Origin: Bacteriovoracaceae bacterium
GTDB taxonomy: Bacteria > Bdellovibrionota > UBA1018
Length of the DNA: 9,709 nucleotides
NCBI GenBank assembly: GCA_947500275.1
Contig: CANMSW010000071.1
Location: 1-9,709, forward strand
Direction of reading: 5' to 3'
Within the stretch, counting starts at the first letter, position 1. The number at the start of each line of letters is the position of its first letter. The position numbers and the translations under genes were made by a program. Shown here piece after piece: positions 1 to 6,042 of the stretch. The notes under the pieces were generated by a model that saw only the letters and a list, made by a program, of their open reading frames with translations, did not search any database and was not told the origin of the DNA.

Positions 1-111
1 TCATTCCAATTTCAACTCGCGGATTTTATGAGCATCCGAGGATAAGTCCTGTTGCCTAATTACGCTGACACCAACGCACGAAGACTGTTTCTTCGTTTGA
101 ATCGACTTCGC
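1..111. other. Short non-coding tail left of the first gene
   Basis: No gene can be supported here. On the minus strand, just after the TAA at 112-114, there is a 6-bp inverted repeat, ACGAAG (78-83) and CTTCGT (91-96), with a 7-nt loop. It has no T-run and so is at best a weak terminator. The reading frame of the upstream gene stays open after its TAA for 36 codons down to a TGA at 1-3. On the plus strand a short open stretch ends with TAA at 57-59 and could be the tail of a convergent gene entering from the left, but it is too short to judge. Confidence 0.3.
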
Positions 112-2409
112 TTATTCGACCGCCACGGGTTGGGTCGGACAATATTCGGCATTGTGCTTCACCATCTCGGATAGCGCACGAGTCACTGGGCTAAATAGGC
201 CAGCCTTTTTAGCGGCATCAGGACTATCAAGGGACCCTTGGGTTTCTGTAAGGAGTGGTGCGCCCGACTCATCAATTACGAATGCCTCAGACTGCCCGTC
301 TACGCCCCACACGACGCCCTTCTCGTAATCGATCGGAGGTTTAGAATACGGGCTCAGGATTTGACCTCCCAAGGTGTGCCAACGCTTCTCTTTAGCAAGA
401 GATAGCATAGGTTTCGATTTTGAGAGTAGGGTCAATATCATCCTCGGAATGTCGTTTTGAGAAACTGGATGTTCTTTGAGGACTTGATTCAGTTTCTGAA
501 TAGCGTTTTGAACCTCCCTCTTATGTGGGTGGTTTTTAAGAGACTCGGGAAAAATGTGGATGAAGAAAGGAATTCTACTAAGAATGGAAAGTTGCTCTTC
601 AGGCGAACGATGGTCACGCTCTCCAAAAAGATCCGCCTCAGAATGAGAATGATCCCCATATGCGATCGCGATAGAAATCGACTTCGAAGTCCGCGATGCC
701 TTGGCGACCCCTTCCATGAGAAGGTTGAGTGCCGCGTCGACATATCGAAGAATCATCACGCGGTTCGAAGTGAGGGGCCGCTGTGCTACGGCCGGATCAA
801 GAGAGCTTAAAACCTGCTCAGCAGCCTTGCGGTCTTCCGGGAGGAAGTCGTCAGGCACCTTGAAGGGCCGATGCGAGCTCAACGTTAAGATCCCGGTGTA
901 AGTGGAGCGTTCAGCTGGAAACGTGTTGATTCGGCTCAATGTGAAGTTCATCAGTCGTCGATCAGACAACCCAATGTCACCATCCCAAAAGGCAGAAAGG
1001 TTATCTTGAGCACCGGGGATCCGGCGGATATGCCAAAAGTCCATACCTCTGGCAGCGAAGAACTGGGTCCTTTGGTCAAACTCTGGGCGATATCCGTGGT
1101 GCATTTCAGTGAGGCAGCCCCTGTCCTTGAGTAACTCGGGTAGGCAGCGGAGTTGAATTTCCAAAAGGTCGCGCCCCATAGAGAGCAAATGCGGCAGAGT
1201 TCCTAAGCCACAGAAAGAAGCGCTAATGGCTTGACTCGTCCTTACGCCCGCTTGGCGAAGGTTGCCGGCTATGATCGTCGAACTTCCAGGCTGCCTGGCC
1301 TTCTCGATGAGGGCGTTCCAGTGTGGAATGGCTTCCTGAGGGAGCGGGGAGCCTAGGCTCGCAAAGTCTGCGCTAAGGAAGGACTCCACAAGCACTTGGT
1401 AAAGATTGATCGGGCGATCGACACCGGAGAATAACGCCGTCGAAAGGTCAACGAGAGCATCTTCGAGGGATTTTCCAAATTCGCGGGAGGTGGATTGAAT
1501 GCCCTTCGCATTATTCAGGGTCTTATCCAGGGATTGAGCGAGCGGATTCTTTTTTCGCTCACAGTTCCGAAAATGAACTGAGGCTGAGGGATCAATCCCT
1601 AGCTCAGAGAGACCGCGGGACACTTGCTTCGGGTCAGTCGAGTCTAAGGTCTGCAGGAGGGATCGGACGCCAAAAAAACCACTGTCATTCGAGCGGATTT
1701 TGTCTCGGCGGACGAAGGCGCCGAATGGTGATTCGGTCACTCGATTATTTAAGAGACTCTTCAAGTACGGGGATGAGGCAAACCAAGCGAGTCGAGCCTG
1801 GTTGGAGACGAAAACAAGGAGTCCGGTGGAAAGCATTAAAGTCGTCCACTGACTGATTCTGGTTTGTCGCTTACTCAGCCATCGAGTGAAGAGTGCCGCA
1901 GAGATCAGAAGAGCGCCCCATCCTGGAAGGATCGTTTGGCCAACCGCCAGGCGAGCGTAAGCCATTCCCACGCCTGAACCACCCTGTGAATTATTAATAT
2001 CAAACCAAGAAGGGTAGATGCCCCGCTCTACTCGAAACTCGGAGCCAAGAAATGAGGCAACCGCAATTAATAATGTTGGTAAAACGAAGGCCAAGGCGAG
2101 GAGCGCCCCGTTTGCTCTCCTCTTCCAGAGAGTGTGAACTTTGAGGAGAGCCCAAAGCCCAACCCAGATCGCGATAAAAAAAATCAGATTAAGGTTCGTA
2201 TCTCTAAGAAATGCTGAAAAGAGGTACTCGGATACCCTGAATCCATCTTTGCGGAAATGGTTCATCTCCTCAAGACGTCCTGGGAGGCCACACATCCCTG
2301 CCACGAGGGACACACCGAGTGCTAGGTAAGTGCTGTCGCGAAAGGAGTTTCTAAAGAACCTATAATCCATTCGCATCTTCAGCCCTGCATCTGATTTTGA
2401 CATGTTCAT
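112..2409 (-). CDS. LTA synthase/OpgB-like membrane transferase (sulfatase fold), copy 1
   Basis: The 765-residue protein has about five hydrophobic N-terminal segments (roughly 27-44, 72-92, 100-121, 150-175, 188-206), then a long linker and a periplasmic catalytic domain. Expected landmarks of the LtaS/OpgB branch of the alkaline-phosphatase superfamily appear in order: metal-binding Glu342 in VLVES, nucleophile Thr391 in GVRTSQAISASFCGL, His513 in LSSHRPF, RYVD at 555-558, and Asp586-His587 in YGDHSHS. Known relatives move phosphoglycerol from phosphatidylglycerol to a polymer (lipoteichoic acid, or periplasmic glucans for OpgB). Transfer of phosphoglycerol or a similar group is therefore the inferred role; the acceptor is unknown. 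The C-terminal part (about 680-765) is probably a small beta region. The start is uncertain: neither Met1 nor Met3 has a clear ribosome site, while Met12 (2374-2376) has AGGG about 8 bases upstream and loses no membrane segment. It is divergent from a related gene at 2503. Confidence 0.82.
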   Translation of the reverse strand: MNMSKSDAGLKMRMDYRFFRNSFRDSTYLALGVSLVAGMCGLPGRLEEMNHFRKDGFRVSEYLFSAFLRDTNLNLIFFIAIWVGLWALLKVHTLWKRRANGALLALAFVLPTLLIAVASFLGSEFRVERGIYPSWFDINNSQGGSGVGMAYARLAVGQTILPGWGALLISAALFTRWLSKRQTRISQWTTLMLSTGLLVFVSNQARLAWFASSPYLKSLLNNRVTESPFGAFVRRDKIRSNDSGFFGVRSLLQTLDSTDPKQVSRGLSELGIDPSASVHFRNCERKKNPLAQSLDKTLNNAKGIQSTSREFGKSLEDALVDLSTALFSGVDRPINLYQVLVESFLSADFASLGSPLPQEAIPHWNALIEKARQPGSSTIIAGNLRQAGVRTSQAISASFCGLGTLPHLLSMGRDLLEIQLRCLPELLKDRGCLTEMHHGYRPEFDQRTQFFAARGMDFWHIRRIPGAQDNLSAFWDGDIGLSDRRLMNFTLSRINTFPAERSTYTGILTLSSHRPFKVPDDFLPEDRKAAEQVLSSLDPAVAQRPLTSNRVMILRYVDAALNLLMEGVAKASRTSKSISIAIAYGDHSHSEADLFGERDHRSPEEQLSILSRIPFFIHIFPESLKNHPHKREVQNAIQKLNQVLKEHPVSQNDIPRMILTLLSKSKPMLSLAKEKRWHTLGGQILSPYSKPPIDYEKGVVWGVDGQSEAFVIDESGAPLLTETQGSLDSPDAAKKAGLFSPVTRALSEMVKHNAEYCPTQPVAVE

Positions 2410-2502
2410 ATTTCAATACAGAAGATCGTCGCCGATGAAAACCCCTGCCCATCAGTGTTCTGCTTGTGGGTGGTAAAGGCCAAGTGATAGATCCAACCTC
2501 TC
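2410..2502. promoter_or_regulatory. Divergent intergenic region between the two transferase-like genes
   Basis: These 93 bases separate two genes transcribed away from each other, so promoters for both should lie here or just inside the genes. I could not find a convincing -35/-10 pair on either strand. On the minus strand TTTTCA followed about 17 bases later by TGTATT is the least bad candidate. Neither gene has a good Shine-Dalgarno in front of its first ATG, so one or both starts may be misplaced or weakly translated. Confidence 0.4.
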
Positions 2503-4572
2503 ATGAGGCATCTCAAGATTGGCGGCATTTGCCTGATTGCTCTTTCGCTCTTCTTTTTTCGTTTTCAAAACCTGAGCGACATGGGTCTGGAGTTGTGGAT
2601 TGGTATTCGGGCCGGAGCCTGGCGTGGGTTCTTGGAGGATTTCTCCTGGATCTTTGGGGTTTTGGCGTTAGGACAGCTCACACGTGCTCTAGGCTTGCGA
2701 CGTCTGTCGGGCGGGTTCGTCAGAGCCGGATTCCTTTTGGCCCTGTTGGGCGCGTTTGGTGACGTTCTCCATTTTAGATATTTTCATAGCCCCCTCGAAC
2801 TCTGGGTTGTTCTTGAGCACTTGGGCGACGGCTTTGCAGTTCGAAAGTCGGCTGGTGTCCTTTCTCAATCTTCGTTCATTTTTCTCGGCGGCTCGGTTGG
2901 ACTTCTTGGATGGTGTTCTTACTCCTTTGCGCCGTCTCACCCGCTAGAGCATGGGTGGCCTCGTGGCGCCTTCTGGGGATCACGGTTGAAGGGGCTAATC
3001 CTTCTGGTTTGTGTGACGAGTGGGGTTCTCCTTTCGTCTCCAGGCAGCCGCCACGAAAGTCAGGTCTTTGATTCTCAAATCTTCATTCGGTGGGCGCGCG
3101 ACTTTGGGCGTGAGATGCTCGCAAATTCAGGCGGCGAAGGCTCAAGTCATTTAAAGCAGTTGGATCAGGATGCGAGATATCTCGCCGGCTTGAATCGTGA
3201 GGACTATTCTGAGATCCAAGAGGGTGCTGGGGAGGCGTCTTGGCCGCTCGCTCGAGAATTGAAAGTAGATGAATCGGAAACACGAGCATTTCGCAAAGCA
3301 CTTGGTCTACCTGAAAAGGGCCCGATCAATATCTTTTTTGTTTTCATTGAAAGTGGGCGCGCATTGGAGTTTTGGCACCCCGTTCTAGGACGACGCCTTT
3401 TTCCAGAACTTCGTCAGCTCCTGAGTGAAAAGGGGATCTCCTTTCAGCAAGCTTACTCAGGTGCATTTAAGGCCGGGCAAACGGTTCGAGGTCAGTTCTC
3501 GACCCTCTGTTCGATGTATCCTGACCCTCTTGGTCCGGCTCCAACGATTTCGAATCCGCGGATCAAGGTGAACTGCTTGGCTGACTTAGCAAAGAACAAT
3601 CACTATAAAACCACCTGGTTCAACGCTCACGAAAAAACCTTCAACAAAAAAGATATCTTCGAGTCCTTACACGGAACTCAGGCCTTCTATGACAAGGATT
3701 GGTTTATACGACATGGGGTGCCTACTTCGCCCCCACAGCAATTTGGTCTAAGGGATCGTCCTTTTCTTCAAGAAACCCTCCGGGAGTTGAAGTCCATCGA
3801 CGCGTCGGGCGGTCCTATTTTTGCCAACATTTTAACGACCACTTCTCACCATCCAAGTGGCTGGATTCCGGAAGCGGGGCTCACGCCCCAGCAAATCGAT
3901 GAGTTGCTGGGTGAGGTTAACTCACCGGCTCGCGACTATGGATCGGTTCTGCGATACGTCGATCTTTCCGTAAGTGAGTTTATTCGTGGGGTCATCGGTG
4001 ATCCAGTTCTTGGTCCAAACTCCCTCGTCGTTCTCTTGGGAGACCATAGCCACTCTCATTCGATTCCTGACGGGCTTTCTTCGGTTTCAAAAGTAGAATC
4101 CCTTTTTCGTATTCCCATGGCCCTCATCACTCGCGGGATGACTCAGCCACGGGTGTTTCAGCAACCCGTTCATCAGGTCGATCTCGCTTTGTTGGTTTCA
4201 AAGATAGCTGGGCTTCAGGGTAATGTTTCGTGGGTCGGGCGTACTCCCCTGCGTGTAGAACATGATGGTGTCGTCTACGGACAGGTAGGCTCTCCATGGG
4301 TCTATCCCGGTCTCAATGGGGAAACGCAATTCCGACGGGGCTCTCATCTCTGCGTGGATAACTCTTCTGCGACTGGAGTGGAATGCTACGAGGTTCCCGA
4401 TGGCACCGACCCGCTTTATTGGACGACGGCCGAAGTTAAAAGTAATCGAGTATCTTTTCAGGCTTCACCATCAAATGACATGCTCAGAGTCCTCGAGGCG
4501 ACTCATTCGCTGGTGACTCATGATGCCCTGTTACCCCGTCAAGTCCGGCTCAAGGCACGTTCTTCACCCTAA
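2503..4572 (+). CDS. LTA synthase/OpgB-like membrane transferase (sulfatase fold), copy 2
   Basis: The 689-residue protein has five hydrophobic N-terminal segments (about 5-20, 46-60, 73-90, 122-143, 161-178) and a periplasmic sulfatase-fold domain from about 270. Landmarks in order: metal-binding Glu283 in FVFIES, nucleophile Thr327 in GQTVRGQFSTLCSMYP, a TWFNAHEKTF block at 371-380 matching the substrate-binding WxR/N region of LtaS, His449 or His450 in TTTSHHPSGW, RYVD at 484-487, and Asp514-His515 in LGDHSHSHS. Known homologues are phosphoglycerol transferases or LTA synthases; the acceptor here is unknown. A C-terminal region (about 585-689) looks like extra beta structure with Cys617 and Cys628 possibly paired. 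The ATG at 2503 is the first usable start after an in-frame TAG at 2488-2490, but it has no clear ribosome site. The stop lies 12 bases from the end of the convergent gene at 4585. It is a more canonical family member than its divergent neighbour. Confidence 0.87.
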   Translation: MRHLKIGGICLIALSLFFFRFQNLSDMGLELWIGIRAGAWRGFLEDFSWIFGVLALGQLTRALGLRRLSGGFVRAGFLLALLGAFGDVLHFRYFHSPLELWVVLEHLGDGFAVRKSAGVLSQSSFIFLGGSVGLLGWCSYSFAPSHPLEHGWPRGAFWGSRLKGLILLVCVTSGVLLSSPGSRHESQVFDSQIFIRWARDFGREMLANSGGEGSSHLKQLDQDARYLAGLNREDYSEIQEGAGEASWPLARELKVDESETRAFRKALGLPEKGPINIFFVFIESGRALEFWHPVLGRRLFPELRQLLSEKGISFQQAYSGAFKAGQTVRGQFSTLCSMYPDPLGPAPTISNPRIKVNCLADLAKNNHYKTTWFNAHEKTFNKKDIFESLHGTQAFYDKDWFIRHGVPTSPPQQFGLRDRPFLQETLRELKSIDASGGPIFANILTTTSHHPSGWIPEAGLTPQQIDELLGEVNSPARDYGSVLRYVDLSVSEFIRGVIGDPVLGPNSLVVLLGDHSHSHSIPDGLSSVSKVESLFRIPMALITRGMTQPRVFQQPVHQVDLALLVSKIAGLQGNVSWVGRTPLRVEHDGVVYGQVGSPWVYPGLNGETQFRRGSHLCVDNSSATGVECYEVPDGTDPLYWTTAEVKSNRVSFQASPSNDMLRVLEATHSLVTHDALLPRQVRLKARSSP

Positions 4573-4584
4573 GGGAGACTGATA

Positions 4585-4947
4585 CTATTTATTTATAAAC
4601 ATGGACTCGAGTCTCTCCAGCGAGCGGCGAAGTGCGAGTGGGGTGCTCGTTTGTTGAAGGTCGCGCTCGAGCCCTTGAGTCAGGCGTTGGATCTCAGTTT
4701 TTTCGAAGGAGAAGGAGGCCGATTTTTTCGGACCTCCTCCTGCGAGCGCTTCTCGATTGTTGATAAATAGTTGAGCTTTTTTTCCGTAGATTTCAATGAT
4801 GAGGTCAAAGTCTTTTTTTTTCTCATCATCGAGTCGAACCCTGAAAAGGCGACCCTCGTTGACGACTACTCCGATACTTATTTTCAACTTTCTGTTGATG
4901 GATGCGATTAGGTCGACGGCCGAGTCCCATTGATGCGTGTTAATCAT
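4585..4947 (-). CDS. Small hypothetical soluble protein
   Basis: The 120-residue product is not one I recognise. It has no signal peptide or membrane segment and is rich in charged residues. A beta-like N-terminal half (for example KISIGVVVNEGRLFRVRL and FDLIIEIYGKKAQLFI) is followed by a polar stretch (AGGGPKKSAS, 69-78) and a helical C-terminal tail (ERDLQQTSTPLALRRSLERL, 94-113). The start is supported by AAAGG a few bases upstream of the ATG on the minus strand. It lies 41 bases downstream of the exported-protein gene in the same direction, so they are probably cotranscribed. Residues Lys43-Lys45 are encoded by an unbroken run of nine A. The 3' end faces the convergent gene ending at 4572 with no obvious terminator between them. 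Confidence 0.7.
   Translation of the reverse strand: MINTHQWDSAVDLIASINRKLKISIGVVVNEGRLFRVRLDDEKKKDFDLIIEIYGKKAQLFINNREALAGGGPKKSASFSFEKTEIQRLTQGLERDLQQTSTPLALRRSLERLESMFINK
4813..4821 (-). repeat. A9 homopolymer inside the small hypothetical gene
   Basis: Nine consecutive A on the coding strand (nine T as printed) spell Lys43-Lys44-Lys45. Runs of this length are known sites of polymerase slippage and of sequencing error. The frame on both sides is the same, so the gene is intact as given. Confidence 0.9.
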
Positions 4948-4988
4948 GTTTGCCTTTACTGGCGAAAGAACTGTCCCTAGAGCGGGTT

Positions 4989-5930
4989 CTATTTTTTCAG
5001 TCGCTTCACGACATCAATATAGATGTGCTTCAGTTTTAAAAAGAGTCGTATCCTTGTCGAGATGAGCTCCACCCCTCCCGCAGTAATAATATAACTTGGA
5101 TTTTTTGCGAGAACCCCGAAGAAGCCCAGAACAACCACGAGAAATCCTAGGATCCAGTAGGAAAGAATATCAGTGATCAGGCTTTTCAAGTTAATCTCTG
5201 ACGATCCTTGGCCCCAATCGGCAGGGGTTATTTCGAATTCGAGCGGACTGCCGTCGGGCCGGGTCAAAGCGTGAGAGTCTACCCAGCGAATGATGAGACG
5301 CCTCAAGGCAGCCGGTAGCTCTTCTTCCCGGCGAATGGATTTGCCCTCAGGAGCGATGACCGGGCTTCCGGCGGCCGATAGAATCTCAAGACCCAGCCAA
5401 AAGAGATGGGCCTCCCACTCGGCGGCTTCAAAACGAGCATCTTCAAGCGATTTCGCCGAGACTTGGATCTGCTCATGATCAAGAATAGAAGATAGGCCCA
5501 ACCCGCACTCGATTGAAACTCCATGGGATTCGACGGTGCCTTTCGGATTTCGTGAGAAGCTTCCTAGGATCACACACGCGTCCGTTCTCTCTGATAACGA
5601 GAAAGGGAGCTTAATCAGCGTTTGCCGAGCGAGCGCCTGATCGGGAACCGCTGGGGTTGCTTGATTCAGAATTTCGAATCGGAAGGACTGGCCGGTTATT
5701 CGACGGTGCTCCTTCAGCCAGCGATCGAGAATGGGGAGCCATTGAAGTCCGACCTGATCTCGCGACGCTCGCACATCCTCAGGATAAACTCCGACTAAGC
5801 CATCGGATTCAGCCGCCGCGAGCGACGAGGGGGGCAGAGCCAAAAGTCCGAGCATCAAGATTATTCGTTTTGTCGGGGCAGGCTTCCAGAGTCTCTCGAG
5901 TGATAAGGAGGATTCGTTTTTTAGATTCAT
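4989..5930 (-). CDS. Exported protein with C-terminal membrane anchor, unknown function
   Basis: I do not recognise a family. From Met at 5930 the product is 313 residues: a basic N-terminus, a hydrophobic core (IILMLGLLALPPSSL, 23-37) and a likely cleavage after LAAA near residue 40, then about 210 periplasmic residues. A single transmembrane segment at about 255-275 and a short basic cytoplasmic tail (ending KHIYIDVVKRLKK) follow. This is type I membrane topology. The periplasmic part has two cysteines (119 and 142) that could pair. The frame opens further upstream to an ATG at 6044, but that would put 38 residues before a normal signal peptide and would share its start bases with the divergent gene at 6043, leaving no space for promoters, so I prefer 5930. 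No clear ribosome site precedes it. It is probably the first gene of an operon with the 120-residue gene 41 bases downstream. Confidence 0.72.
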   Translation of the reverse strand: MNLKNESSLSLERLWKPAPTKRIILMLGLLALPPSSLAAAESDGLVGVYPEDVRASRDQVGLQWLPILDRWLKEHRRITGQSFRFEILNQATPAVPDQALARQTLIKLPFSLSERTDACVILGSFSRNPKGTVESHGVSIECGLGLSSILDHEQIQVSAKSLEDARFEAAEWEAHLFWLGLEILSAAGSPVIAPEGKSIRREEELPAALRRLIIRWVDSHALTRPDGSPLEFEITPADWGQGSSEINLKSLITDILSYWILGFLVVVLGFFGVLAKNPSYIITAGGVELISTRIRLFLKLKHIYIDVVKRLKK

Positions 5931-6042
5931 CGATGCTTTGAGTTTCAATGAAAAAACAAAAAAGGGCGAGTGCTTGGCTCGAGATTCGTCGTTCGATGTT
6001 GCAAAATGAAGTGACCTCGGCCACCTGAGAAGTCCTCTCTCC
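5931..6042. promoter_or_regulatory. Divergent intergenic region before the barrel gene and the exported-protein gene
   Basis: If the preferred start at 5930 is right, these 112 bases must hold promoters for both directions. No consensus sigma-70 pair stands out. On the plus strand GAGAAG at 6027-6032 is a weak ribosome site 10 bases before the ATG at 6043. An A-rich block (about 5950-5963) lies near the minus-strand start. Confidence 0.4.

Noticed and set aside
3..59. Tail of a plus-strand gene ending at TAA 57-59
   Set aside because: Only 18 codons are visible, with no motif. It cannot be told from a chance open stretch.
457..810. Plus-strand frame of 117 codons inside the first transferase-like gene
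   Set aside because: The composition is Arg-rich and not protein-like, and the opposite strand carries conserved catalytic motifs in this area.
2466..2762. GTG-initiated 98-codon frame at the start of copy 2
   Set aside because: It overlaps the hydrophobic N-terminus of the real gene in another frame and shows no recognisable protein features.
4714..4737. GGAGGCCGA/TCGG-A-CCTCC hairpin as a terminator for copy 2
   Set aside because: It lies inside the convergent small gene, about 140 bases past the stop, with no following T-run. It is more likely a chance result of the coding sequence.
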